Shown here one piece after another: positions 11,962-22,128 of a stretch of DNA of 64,000 bases. A model generated the notes under the pieces. The model made no database searches. It was not told where the DNA came from and worked only from the letters and a program-made list of their open reading frames with translations. The stretch comes from Spinacia oleracea. Taxonomy: Eukaryota > Streptophyta > Magnoliopsida > Caryophyllales > Amaranthaceae. The stretch is from contig NC_079488.1 of the NCBI RefSeq assembly GCF_020520425.1, positions 1,775,747 to 1,839,746 on the forward strand, given 5' to 3'. Within the stretch, counting starts at the first letter, position 1. Each line of letters opens with the position of its first letter. Both the position numbers and the translations under genes were made by a program.

Positions 11962-12930
11962 ACAGGCGACTGTAAGATTTATTATTAGTTTAAATATTTA
12001 AGTAGTATCTCATACTTGTATAACCAATCTCTAATTCAGTTATTAATTAATTAACAGCCACACAATCAATAACGACAACAACTGCAACTACAAACAACTG
12101 CAACTACAAACAACACCAGCAACAACAATAATAACAACACCATCTTCATCTACACCAACAAATTTCAAATTAAAACCATCAATTGTGTATCATTATGAAA
12201 ACTGAATTGCAATAGTTTTCCAATTAAACTCATAAACTAATTTGTCAACTTAAAAAGCACTCAAAATTAACAACAACTAACATAGGTAGCAAAAACTTCT
12301 TTAAATTAGTATCAGGAAAGAGAGGAAGAAGAATGGAGTGTCGTACCTTGGGCTAGAAACGAGCGGCAACAATGGAGGAGAGGGAAGGGGAGAGCAAGAC
12401 CAGAATTAGCATTCACAACAACGAACAAGGAGGCAGCGGCGACAACAGAGCGCCGTCGCACCCAACAACCAGAAGGGGCGGCGCAAGCAAGGGGGGAAAA
12501 GAAAATTGAAATCGATTAGTTAGGGTTTTGGGATTTTAAATCAAGAACTTATTAAATCAATTGAGGGAGAAATTGAAATCAATTTACCAATTAGTGATGG
12601 ATTGCAAATGATGTTGTGTTGGTGGCCACCATTATTGGCGGCGACAAACAGAGGAAAGGCGAGCACGGAGGCGGGACAAGACCATCAACCACAACAACGC
12701 AATAACCATCGCAACCACCACACCAGCAGCGTCGGCATGAAGGAGGTGGTGGCCAGCGATGCAGAGGAACGAAGAGAAAGAGTGTTCGAAGTGAGGAGAG
12801 GAGAACGGGACGCGAACAACGAGAAATTTGAGATGTGGCTTAGGTATTTTTTTTTAGGGGACGACCCAGGAAAGAAGAAAGTAGTTGAGCGCGAGAAATG
12901 AAATTTTGAGATGCGGCTTAATTAGTCAGG
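11962..12930. other. Non-coding region inside or beside the CACTA element
   Basis: An AAC/CAA-rich stretch at 12050-12150 is followed by a purine- and GC-richer part at 12310-12900 resembling a captured 5' untranslated region read backwards. A 99-codon frame at 12602-12901 shows no domain and is not called. Confidence 0.4.
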
Positions 12931-13171
12931 GAATTATTTTTTTACCCGGCTATTGCAGGGGGCTTTTAAAACGTACGCTGTAACAAAAAGGGTTATTGCA
13001 GGGGGCTTTTAAATGTACGCTGCAACAAAAATTTTTGCAGGGAACAATTAAATTGTACGCTGCAACAACCCTTTAAATGGTTTGACCCGCGTTGACCGAC
13101 TGGTTGTTGAAGCGTATTAATACATGTACGCTGCAACAAGGGGGGTGCAACTGGGGTTTTTTCTACTAGTG
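12931..13171 (+). mobile_element. Right terminal part of a CACTA transposon (CACTA-3)
   Basis: It ends CTACTAGTG, the inverse of the CACTAGTAG start of the element at 58692, and its last 220 bases closely match 63840-64000. Subterminal repeats TTGCAG...TGTACGCTGCAA occur several times, as expected for transposase binding sites of CACTA elements. The left terminus is not found between 9122 and this point, so it may be lost or lie left of the window with element A nested inside. No transposase is seen. Confidence 0.75.
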
Positions 13172-13724
13172 CATAGAATTGGAAGAAAAGTGATTCTAAA
13201 ATTGTTCAAGAAATGAAAAACTTATGCAAAACTCTTCCTGTACTAACGTTGCCTACTAGTGAAGATGAACTAATTCTTGAAACAGATGCGAGTAATGAAC
13301 ATTGGAGTGCAGTGTTAAAGATAAAGGAAGGAGAAAAATTATGTAGATACAATAGTGGAAGTTTTAACAAGGCTGAGTTAAACTATCCTACCATGCAGAA
13401 AGAAATCCTAGCAGTCATAAGAGGGATCCATAAGTTTTTAATCTTCCAAGCCCAAAGCAGTTCTTAGTAAGAACAGACTGTAAAGGAATACTTGGATTCG
13501 TTAAGAAAATTTTGTCTAATATGCAAGCGCAAGGGAGACTCATGCGTTGGCAATTATGGCTTAATCAGTTTTCTTTTACTGTTGAACACATACAGGGATC
13601 GAAGAACTCGTTAGCAGACAGCCTAACCAGAGAATTAGCCAATGGCAAGAAAATCCAAGAAGACACAACAAACTCCTGCGAACTAGATGGAGAAACTGGT
13701 TGCAAAGAGAAACACTCTCATTAG
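13172..13724 (+). pseudogene. Endogenous caulimovirid RT C-terminus and RNase H, frameshifted
   Basis: Immediately right of the CACTA end, a frame opens into the end of a pararetroviral reverse transcriptase and its RNase H: the TDAS motif near 13285, then an E-containing helix (NYPTMQKEIL). After a frameshift between 13467 and 13512 comes the C-terminal WQLWL and GSKNSLADSLTREL region. The position of the domain and the absence of an integrase fit Caulimoviridae rather than an LTR retrotransposon. The upstream polyprotein is missing, cut at the CACTA junction. At least one frameshift makes it non-functional. Confidence 0.75.
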
Positions 13725-13958
13725 AGAAACTGATGAAGCTACGGAGTGAGTTTCACCCTCCACTTGGGCCTTAATGCAGGCCATAATAATATCCTCTAAA
13801 AAGAGGTCGAGATATGGTCTTATCAAAGGTTGTCATCGAGCAGTCAGGAGATTCTTGATGTTCGAAGTATTAAACATGATACTCCGACTTATCCCTGAGT
13901 TACAAGACATTATAATTAACAAAATAAGAGACAATGATTTAGAACTTGGTAAAAAATA

Positions 13959-14771
13959 GTGGTATCAAGGTCAAATCGTTATTATGATATTCTAGACCTC
14001 TGGGGACAACGAGTCTGTTTTCCTAACAACTCTGGAGAGGCTATGTTACCTATTCATCCGAACAATAATAGAGATAGTCATGGGAATGTTATCCCATATA
14101 TGGAAGAACATTATAAGGCATGGAGCTACGGAATGGTTTGCGATATCAGTCCACTTCCTAGTCCAAATGATGATTTCTTCCCTAGACTAATAAAGTTCCA
14201 GCAATATGTATTCAGAAGAGCTCATCGCTTTGCCAAAGATTATAACTATTTGGATGTCACGATACAATGTGCTAATATAGAGGTAGTTGAAGGAAAAGTA
14301 GCTTCTTCTCACTACCTAATGATCTTCGGAAGAGAGAAATATAGAATGAAGGATCCTATTTATGCTAAACAAAGAAAGGTGAAAAATCCTACTGAAGCAA
14401 GAGCACTTGGATTTTTCTACATAGCTCAATATCTCAATCAGTTCTTGTGCGTAAACAAAGTTTCTCCTATAATAATTCATGTGGGAAACACCACAGTAGT
14501 GGCTTCAATGATGATGAAAAACTACCTTGAAGAAGGCATAACTCATAGTGAATCAGTCCACGAGTACCTAGAGAAAGTAGAAGCTAGAAAGTTTTTATCC
14601 TTTGAAGGCAAAAAGCACCTATTTGAAGCATTCATGACTTGGGATGAAGTTTATGCAGCTAGTTGTGTCCAAGAGTTTTGCAGAGATAATGGAATCACAG
14701 AGGACCCAATGCAAGAAATTTGGCAGAATAATACTGGAGATGAAGGCATGCACAACATAATGATGGACTAA
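13959..14771 (+). pseudogene. Endogenous caulimovirid downstream ORF (ORF2-like)
   Basis: 270 open codons directly downstream of the RNase H, in a different frame from the short frame at 13774-13959 that precedes it. There is no ATG at the opening: the first codon available is GTG, just after a stop, so the 5' part has probably shifted frame. I recognise no catalytic motif. A second ORF of unknown function after the polyprotein is known from florendoviruses, a group found as endogenous copies in many flowering plants; assignment to that group rests on this gene order and is inference. Confidence 0.6.
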
Positions 14772-14913
14772 ACCCCACACAGTCAGCAAAGCATATGAAT
14801 ATGAAGCATTATTGTAACTTTCACTGTATCCATCTTTTAGTGTATTATCGGATTGCTGAGTCATGTAACAGTATTTCCCACTTATAGTGTCGGTCATCTT
14901 GTTTTCCCTCCCC

Positions 14914-14921
14914 TATATAAA
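14914..14921 (+). promoter_or_regulatory. TATA box of the pararetroviral transcript promoter
   Basis: TATATAAA in CCCCTATATAAAGGAACG, about 140 bases after the ORF2 stop. The AATAAA signal at 15086 follows 170 bases later, which mirrors the arrangement in plant pararetroviruses, where promoter and polyadenylation signal lie close together so the genomic RNA is terminally redundant. Confidence 0.6.
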
Positions 14922-15085
14922 GGAACGTAGTCAAGAGTAGAAGGCAGAGTTCTTGGAGAGTGAGTCCTCTAGAGCAGCATACTTGCATTGAGAGACAGAT
15001 TGACATTTCCATCTCTCTTGAAGCAAAGCAACTCTAGTTTTCTTCTTGTATTTAGATCCTTGAGTGTTGTGAGCTTTTTAAGTTT

Positions 15086-15091
15086 AATAAA
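15086..15091 (+). terminator. Pararetroviral polyadenylation signal
   Basis: AATAAA in TTTAATAAAAGCC, set 170 bases after the TATA box. Its place inside the presumed repeated R region supports a caulimovirid origin. Confidence 0.5.
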
Positions 15092-15109
15092 AGCCTTCTT
15101 TCAAAAGGG

Positions 15110-16173
15110 AACGTTATCCATTTGAACCTTATGTCTTAAATAAATTATTTTCTTGTTTAGAAGACCATCCTTTAAAAACCAACCAAATTAGATAGAGACT
15201 ACGATCAGAGGTAGGAAACGAAATTGATATGTGCTGTGCTTGATCTAAGGAAGGCAAGGTTAAGGTTAGCTACCTTTATAAAGCCGGAAGCTAAGAAACG
15301 CCGGAGTATCCAGTGCCAACTACGTTCAGGTATCGGCCAAACCTCTCTATCTAGTTTAATGTTGCGAAGCATGGTGGGCTTATAAGCATAGAAAGTTATT
15401 TATTTAGCATATAAATAGTAGCATTGTGATAATTAGTACCATTAAAAGTTTTTAAGTGAATCATTACGTTGAAATTACCATTTAAAAGTTACTTTATATA
15501 AAGGTATTTTGTTTTGTAGCTACTTGCAGTTAAGTATTTAGCACTGTCAAACATCTTGAGTTTACTGTCATAATTATAAGTTATACTGTCAAAGCTCAAC
15601 CAATTATTGTCAAAATCGCCCGAAAATAACCAGCGGCATATTTTGCCACTGATAACCGCGATCTAGACAACCTCTTATACATAGTATATATCAGAGATCA
15701 TAATTAACTTTCTAGAAGGAGCGTGTAGTCATGAATAAATCATTAGGTCGATCACCTCTTAGTTCCTTAACGTAAAATTTTAGTCAACAAAGGAAGATAA
15801 TGATCCAAAACCCAATAAACATTATCTTGTTGTCATTACAACTTACTTTCTTTGAACAAGTCGACGTTAGTTATAGTCATTGGTTTAATACTATATATAA
15901 ATCGAAGAAGTATGTATAAATGCATTTATAAAATAAATCGGTCCACAAACATGACAAGGCTCATTTTAAAGTCAAAGTCAAATGTCAACACTTTGACCGT
16001 ATCAAATTTCGGCATACAGAATAACCAAAAATGCTTTTAAAATTGAATTATATATCGGATTTGGATTTTGGACAATCTCTTAGCGTAAATGCTAAGGCCT
16101 TAATCGAATCCGGTCAAATTTTTTTAGTTTATGTTTTGATCAAGTTTGATATTTTTAATTCTAATTTAATTTG
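15110..16173. other. Possible pararetroviral leader, then AT-rich spacer
   Basis: 15110 to about 15700 may be the leader of the pararetrovirus, but no clear methionine-tRNA primer site was found. From about 16050 to 16178 the sequence (GGACAATCTCTTAG...) resembles 18297-18370 upstream of the chitinase. No coding sequence seen. Confidence 0.4.
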
Positions 16174-16178
16174 GTCTA

Positions 16179-16372
16179 TGTCAAATATTGTGTAATCTCG
16201 TATCCTTCTCATTAATAACACACGTATATATATAGTACAACTCATTACCTAAACCCTAGATTACATATTAGGTAACATACCATATGTAGGACTCATATTA
16301 GGTAACATACCATATTTAGGACTCTACAGAATATTCACAGAATAATATCTAATATCTTAACATATCTTAACA
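16179..16372 (-). repeat. 3' LTR of element F
   Basis: 194 bp, TG...CA, apparently identical to 17215-17408. It contains two copies of a TAGGTAACATACCATAT word. Confidence 0.88.
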
Positions 16373-16382
16373 TCCCCCCTCA

Positions 16383-16998
16383 AGGTGGAGCATGTAGATC
16401 TCGAATGCCCATCTTGTTCAAAAAAAACTCAAATTGCTTCTTCCCGAACGCTTTAGTGACGATATCTGCTAACTGAACCTTCGTCGACAGTCTCGACACA
16501 TACGACGGGCTGATGACTGCCTTGTCTCACTCTCATCACTACACGTCGTCTCATCGACACCTGTCGTTGCTGAGACGACGTCTGATTCCACTCGACTGGG
16601 TGTATAATGTTGTTGTTCCTCCCTCACAGACGACGACACCCCTTCGTCGACGCCACTAGTCAACGACACGTCCTCATTGTCACCTGTATGCGACAACACT
16701 CCCTCAGTATCACCCGTAGGTGACGACACTCCCTCAGTATCACCCGTAGGTGACGACACTCCCTCAGTATCACCCGTATCATATAACATAACTCTATCTC
16801 ATATGATATTCTATCCTCTAGGATAACTACGTTATCCTTAACTCCCTCCCTCAATCGTAACGGCAGTTTCACGAACGTTGCGATTGGAATCACCATTCTT
16901 CGATTAAAAAAAATCGAGCAAGAAAGCCATTCTTTTCGAACCTGCACTTTTTTTTTTTTCTCTCTTGATGAGAACGCCTTTCTTTTCGAACTCACCAA
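16383..16998 (-). pseudogene. Pol remnant of element F
   Basis: Read on the minus strand, 16487-16383 gives the usual C-terminus of Copia RNase H (LADIVTKAFG, then KMGIRDLHAP). Upstream, 16789-16490 encodes a low-complexity linker of VSSPTGDTEG-type repeats of about 11 residues, like the acidic linker between integrase and reverse transcriptase in Copia pol. The reverse transcriptase between them is absent. Reading frames change within the interior, so no full protein is made. Confidence 0.65.
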
Positions 16999-17214
16999 TT
17001 ATCTCAATATGAATACTCGAATTGGACGCGATTCCAAGTACGAGTCTTTTCTCCAACACAAACCTCATCTTCTACCAATTTGCAGCGGAATTATTATATT
17101 AATTACGAATCCCGCCGGTGGGTTTATTTTTCTAACCCACCGGCAGGGGATAATTTTTTTTTTTTTTTTTTTTTTGTAGACGGGTCGTAGGATCTCCCTA
17201 AGCTCTTGATACCA

Positions 17215-17408
17215 TGTCAAATATTGTGTAATCTCGTATCCTTCTCATTAATAACACACGTATATATATAGTACAACTCATTACCTAAACCCTAGATTAC
17301 ATATTAGGTAACATACCATATGTAGGACTCATATTAGGTAACATACCATATTTAGGACTCTACAGAATATTCACAGAATAATATCTAATATCTTAACATA
17401 TCTTAACA
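17215..17408 (-). repeat. 5' LTR of element F
   Basis: 194 bp, apparently identical to 16179-16372, followed on the minus strand by the primer site TGGTATCAAGAGC and then a long A-run (T-run on the plus strand, about 17153-17175). Confidence 0.88.
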
Positions 17409-17413
17409 GTCTA

Positions 17414-17618
17414 ATTTTTCTAATTTTTTAACTGGTCTAATCTGATTTTGTCTAGTCTAATCTAGTCTGGTTTGAATATCTTTTGGGAGTATTTTTGGTA
17501 TGATCTGACCTAATCTATTCTGATCTAACTAGCAATAAAATAAGGTGATGAGGACAACGCCCAACTTAGTAAAATGCTTCCTTAGACAATCTCTCTCATA
17601 TTCTTCCTTTAATAACCA
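17414..17618. repeat. Degenerate TCTGGTCTAATC-type repeat upstream of the Helitron
   Basis: Imperfect reiteration of words like TCTAATCTAGTCTGGT. Similar DNA lies at 18360-18560 in front of the chitinase gene, and the order of words is the same, so the two are probably diverged copies. Confidence 0.5.
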
Positions 17619-18267
17619 ACTAGTGTGTGGCCCGGGCAATGCCCCGATCGCTACATTATATTGAATAGTTAAAATTTTAGATTTTTCTTGAGCTCAATAT
17701 TTGACGAAATGCATGTATACCTTAAAGTGAAAAACATCAATTAAGTTTGTCAACTACACAGACACACTACGTCATTTATCATGCCAAGTAATTTTTCAAT
17801 TAGATCATCTTACAATTGTATAATTTGTTTTCTAGTGGAACTAAGTGCTTCAAATTAATAACACCAAATTAGATATAAGCAGTCATGCAAGGTATTTCTA
17901 TAGTTGATGCTTATGAGATTCATGACATCATATTTCTTCATAGTTGTCCTAATTTTTTTTTATTTTTTTCAAAATATTCCAAAGAAAATAAAAAATCAAA
18001 TAAAAATTTAGTTGGTTTAGATTTCATGCATGTTAATATTTATTTATAAATTAATGTGAAGAAATAAACCACAATTGGTGGTTGGTTAAGATGGTAATGA
18101 GAATTATCATTTAGACATGAGGTCTAAAGTTCGAACCTCGTTGTATTGATTTTTGGTTATCCATTACATGACATACCACTTGGTGAGTGAATGATGTGGC
18201 GTAAAGGGAAGAGTACTACGTGATATATGGACGTTTTCTAAAACGCCTTTTAATATATTAGTATAGA
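17619..18267 (-). mobile_element. Non-autonomous Helitron
   Basis: Read on the minus strand it starts TCTATACTAATATATT at 18267 and ends CTAGT at 17619. A GC-rich palindrome (GCCCGGGC) lies about 10 bases before the end, as in plant Helitrons. It sits between an A and a T without target duplication, also as expected. No Rep/helicase is coded. Inside it, 18083-18137 looks like pol III A and B boxes. Confidence 0.7.
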
Positions 18268-18652
18268 TAATACTTTAAAATTGACTTAAATATCAGAGTT
18301 GGACAATCTCTTAGGGTAATTAAGTAGACGCTAAGACTTTATTCTCTTCACCGAATCTGGTCTAATTTGTGGTTTGTGTAGTTTTATCTGATCCGTTTGT
18401 TTTAGTTTCTGGTTTAATATGGCTGGTCTGCTTTTTCTAGTTTCTGGTTTGGTATGATCTGACTTTTTCATTTTTTATATGGTCTGATCTGGTCTAAGTT
18501 ATCTTCTATAAATGCTTTTTATTTTTTAATTGTCTAATATGACCTGGTCTAACCATATCTAATTATCAATAAGAATAAGTTGAAAACAACAAATCTTAAC
18601 TAATTAAGTAAACTTCTTCCTTATAGTCAACCTCTCATCATTTTATTTTCCT
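18268..18652 (+). promoter_or_regulatory. Upstream region of the chitinase gene
   Basis: AT-rich, with degenerate TCTGGTCTGATC-type words at 18350-18560. Part of it resembles 16050-16178 and 17414-17600. I see no defence-type element that I would name with confidence. Confidence 0.4.
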
Positions 18653-18660
18653 TATATAAA
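18653..18660 (+). promoter_or_regulatory. TATA box of the chitinase gene
   Basis: TATATAAA lies about 90 bases before the ATG at 18745, giving a short leader, common for plant defence genes. Confidence 0.65.
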
Positions 18661-18744
18661 CCCATTTCCCTCAGTCTCATATATCCTCATCCAACACATC
18701 ACACACTCAAAACATACTCCAAATATATATCCACAATAAAAATA

Positions 18745-20811
18745 ATGTCTTCCTTTCGACCAATTTTCGCCGTACTCATGGCGATTGCTTGTATGTCAAA
18801 CATCTTACTAGTCGTGGCTCAAAATTGTGGGTGTGGTGACGGTGTATGTTGTAGCCAATGGGGTTACTGCGGCAACACCGACCCATACTGTGGCGAGGGA
18901 TGCCGTGAAGGTCCTTGCAGCGGCGGAAGTAGCGGCGGCGGTGGTGGTGGTAGTGGCGGTGGTGGTTCGATCTCTGATATGGTGACAGATGCGTTCTTTA
19001 ATGGGATCATCGACCAAGCAAGCTCTAGTTGTGCTGGTAAGAACTTCTATAGTCGGTCTTCTTTCTTGGATGCTCTCAATTTCTACCCTGAGTTTGGGAC
19101 TGGAGGATCTGATGATGATACTAAGCGTGAAGTTGCTGCCTTCTTTGCTCATGTCACCCATGAAACTGGACGTAAGTATATACTTCCTCCGTTTCTTTTT
19201 ATTTAATTTTATTTGAAATATTTTATTTTTCACGCTTATTGATAATTAATCTCTTTAATTATCAATAAGTAAAAATATAAAAATTTAATATTCAAAAAAT
19301 TATACGTAGTACTAAGACAAGTCTAGCAAAATCTCATATAAATATGTTTTTCATTAGTTATAAATTATCAAAACTAAACAAAGTAGAATACGTAAATAGT
19401 GCAAAAGGTGAAATATTGTGACTATTTTAAAATGGATTAAGTATTATGATATTCTACTCCAGCAAATAATGCAAATAAAAGTACATGCGGAGTATTTCGT
19501 ATTAATTATTTTTTGAGGAAAATGGACAAAGCCTTTGGAACCCGATGTTACCAAATGTGAGTTGTCCGTATTGGAAAAAGAGGAGAAAAAACAATACCAC
19601 CATAATAAGTTTGTAGAATTGTAGAGTTACTCCCATTATTGCCAATTGTTTAATATAAAAACCTCTATTGAGCTTATAAGTGGCCCGAACTCTCCTCCTC
19701 CTTATTATGGTTGCCCAGACCCATTTCATATTTCTATGAAATTTAACACCTTTCCCTTTCATTATACATAAAAATATCAACTTTTATCATTTTTGTTTGA
19801 AAAGATTTTAAGATATTAACTATCAAAGTGACCAACGTTACGAGAAACATATTTCTAAACAGAGGAAGTATTAGTCGTATACGGTACACCGGTCCATATA
19901 CTCAACCCCATTTCCCCAAACCCACACTACCTATCATAAAAAAAAAATGAAGTGGAATAAGGTGAGTTATATGATGGGCCGCTAAATATTTAGAACGAAA
20001 CCCAATATTATTAGTCCTTGTGTGTCCGATCCATCAAGGCATCAACATTTGGTACGTATAGACATAATATACGAGTAGTTGTCATGCATACCTGTTTCAG
20101 TACGGTCCATTCCACTGAAAGTGACTCAAACTCAGATCTGTGTAGTTAGGATATGATGGCTAATTAACCAATTTTAGGGACGTAGGCAATGTACAAATAA
20201 TACGAAGTATATGGGATCAATGGCATACATTGTGAAATTTTAGAAATTTTCTTCAAATTTTGTTATAAAATTAATTTAGTCGTTGAACCCATTAAAATAT
20301 GTATTTTTCATTTTGCACCCACTAAATATTATTTTTGATCCGCCACTGCCAGCTATGATAGGTGTTGGTTCATTAAATAAAACTGATTTGTTATATTATG
20401 TTGCATGCAGATTTTTGCTATATAGAAGAAATCGCAAAATCAACATATTGTCAAGCAAGCACAGAGTTCCCATGCAACCCAGACAAACAATACTTTGGTA
20501 GAGGACCAATTCAAATAACATGGAACTACAACTACGGACCAGCTGGTCAAAGCATTGGCTTTGATGGTTTAAATTCACCAGAAACTGTTGCTAGTGATCC
20601 CATTATCGCCTTCCGAACCGCCTTTTGGTTTTGGATGAACAATGTTCACTCTCGTATTATTTCTGGCCAAGGGTTCGCCTCCACGATTCGAGCTATCAAC
20701 GGTGGTGAGTGTGGTGGCGGGAATACCCCCGCCGTTAACGCTCGTGTTGGGTACTACACTGATTATTGTAGTCAGATTGGTGTTTCACCTGGTGATAACC
20801 TTTCTTGCTAG
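18745..20811 (+). CDS. Class IV chitinase (GH19) with hevein-type chitin-binding domain, two exons
   Basis: Exons 18745-19171 and 20411-20811 join to 275 codons; the intron begins GTAAGT and ends ATGCAG. Residues 1-25 form a signal peptide ending VVAQ, so the enzyme is probably secreted. Residues ~26-58 are a short cysteine-rich CBM18 domain (CCSQWGYCG), followed by a Gly/Ser linker. The GH19 domain has the catalytic Glu in HVTHETG, the second acid in CYIEEI after splicing, the substrate-cleft motif NYNYGPAG, and RAINGGECGG near the end. The shortened loops and length fit class IV rather than class I. It hydrolyses beta-1,4 bonds of chitin, mainly in fungal walls. The reading frame is intact. 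It is the best supported host gene here. Confidence 0.95.
19172..20410 (+). other. Intron of the chitinase gene
   Basis: 1239 bases with GT...AG ends. Splicing restores HETG followed by HFCYIEE; without it the frame stops at 19206. AT-rich with no recognisable insertion. A 92-codon minus-strand frame inside is not credible. Confidence 0.9.
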
Positions 20812-20850
20812 TCATAAAATTAATTAACTTACTCTATCTATCATCTATGT

Positions 20851-20856
20851 AATAAA
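20851..20856 (+). terminator. Polyadenylation signal of the chitinase gene
   Basis: AATAAA lies 40 bases after the stop codon at 20809-20811. Confidence 0.55.
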
Positions 20857-21367
20857 AAGTAAACTCATATCAGTAGCTAATGTACGTCTTGTATTGTATT
20901 GTATACTACGTACTTGTTTTTTATTTCTCCTTTCGTACGGAGTATTTAATAAAAGAGATATAGCTCTCCCTCCATCTTAATTACGAGTAATTGAATTAAG
21001 TTTGAGGCTTCACAGAGCTCCACCCAATCAATCTCCACGAGCAAAATATATTAAGGGGTATTCGTCAAAATATACGATCTAAATATTAAATATAAAATCT
21101 CTTTTTATATTAAAATTATTTTCTTTTATTTTTATTTTTATTTTTTAAAAATATCAAATGGATTATACATTACAATTTTTATATTGTATATTTCTTCATT
21201 ATAATTACAAAAATGTCACTTGATATGCCTATCAAGGGGTTGTTTTGAAATTTCTCGGTATCACAGGGTGCGCAATACTGGTGTATAAATATATTGGAGT
21301 ATCTTTCAACTCTAAAACTAAGGGTTAAAAATGTTGGTATAACCTTGGTTGACTTAAACCATATAAG
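20857..21367. other. Intergenic spacer
   Basis: AT-rich DNA without a credible gene or repeat that I can see. A second AATAAA near 20948 could serve as an alternative signal for the chitinase. Confidence 0.4.
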
Positions 21368-21838
21368 CAGGGGTGTTAATGAGCCAAGCCGAGACCAGCC
21401 TTTGTCGGTCTCACCTCGGTCCGAGACCGAAACTCGTCGAGCCTGGGAAAGTGAGCTCGAGCTCGAAACATCAAAATCGAGTTCGGTTAAGGCTTTAGCC
21501 AGCTTGTTAGAGATTGATCATCAAATGTTTAATTAAGAATTGAAACATGTTTATCAAAATATATGTGTTTATGATTATCAATTTTTTTCATGTTTTCTAC
21601 GTTAAAAATAAACATCTATCAAAAATTAATATATTAAGATTTTATTTTATAAAAATACATGTATTAAAAAGAACTCGTGCGGCCTTGTTCACGAGCTAGC
21701 TTTCGGGTCGAGCCATCTATAACTAGCTCGAGCTTGGCTCAATAAGTTCTGGAACCGAATCTGAGCTCGAGTCGATCGAGGTTCGTCGAGCTAAGTATCG
21801 AGTAATTTGCAAGCAGACTTGGCTCGTTAACACTCTTG
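21368..21838. mobile_element. hAT-like miniature element
   Basis: The ends CAGGGGTGTTAATGAGCC and (reverse complement) CAAGAGTGTTAACGAGCC form an imperfect inverted repeat of the hAT type. Both halves are rich in CTCGAGC words (GAGCTCGAGCTCG near 21450, AGCTCGAGC near 21725). Length 471 bp; no transposase. The flanks do not show a clean 8-bp duplication, which lowers certainty. Confidence 0.6.
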
Positions 21839-22047
21839 ATTATAGCCTCGTAGCTTGATCTGTTTTTCCATCGTAAAACAATCTTTCTTTCTTAAAATTA
21901 AATGAAAATAAAATAAAATTGGTAGCAGATATTATGGTTTAAACTTTAAACCGAACTCTTCTTTTTAACAAAATAAATAAAAGCAAATCTTCCATAATTA
22001 GGAAAAATATAGAAATATCTTTTAGGATTAGGGCTTTGGCGCTTTGC

Positions 22048-22055
22048 CTATATAT
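22048..22055 (+). promoter_or_regulatory. TATA box for the ORF at 22129
   Basis: TATATATT in TTTGCCTATATATTTTAACGCC, about 80 bases before the probable start codon. Confidence 0.45.
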
Positions 22056-22128
22056 TTTAACGCCTAACTTCCTTAAACACAAAACTACAAAAGCCATACT
22101 TTCTCAAAATTTATTCTTGTTATTATCA

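Larger units (their letters stand above)
16179..17408 (-). mobile_element. Short Copia deletion derivative F with 194-bp LTRs
   Basis: Two direct 194-bp repeats, identical as far as I can compare them by eye, begin TG and end CA and flank an 842-bp interior. A 5-bp target duplication GTCTA lies at 16174-16178 and 17409-17413. On the minus strand a primer site TGGTATCAAGAGC follows the LTR at 17215, and the tract TTGAGGGGGGA precedes the other LTR. The interior keeps the last ~35 codons of Copia pol joined to a linker region. All enzymes are deleted, so it must move in trans. Confidence 0.88.

Noticed and set aside
12602..12901. 99-codon ORF
   Set aside because: No domain, low complexity, in a stretch next to the CACTA end; no splice or promoter support.
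13960..13975. TGGTATCAAGGTC as a Met-tRNA primer site of the pararetrovirus
   Set aside because: It lies between the RNase H and the downstream ORF, not after the promoter, and differs from the known site after ten bases; probably chance.
18808..19233. 141-codon minus-strand ORF
   Set aside because: Shadow of chitinase exon 1, caused by the Gly/Ser linker codons.
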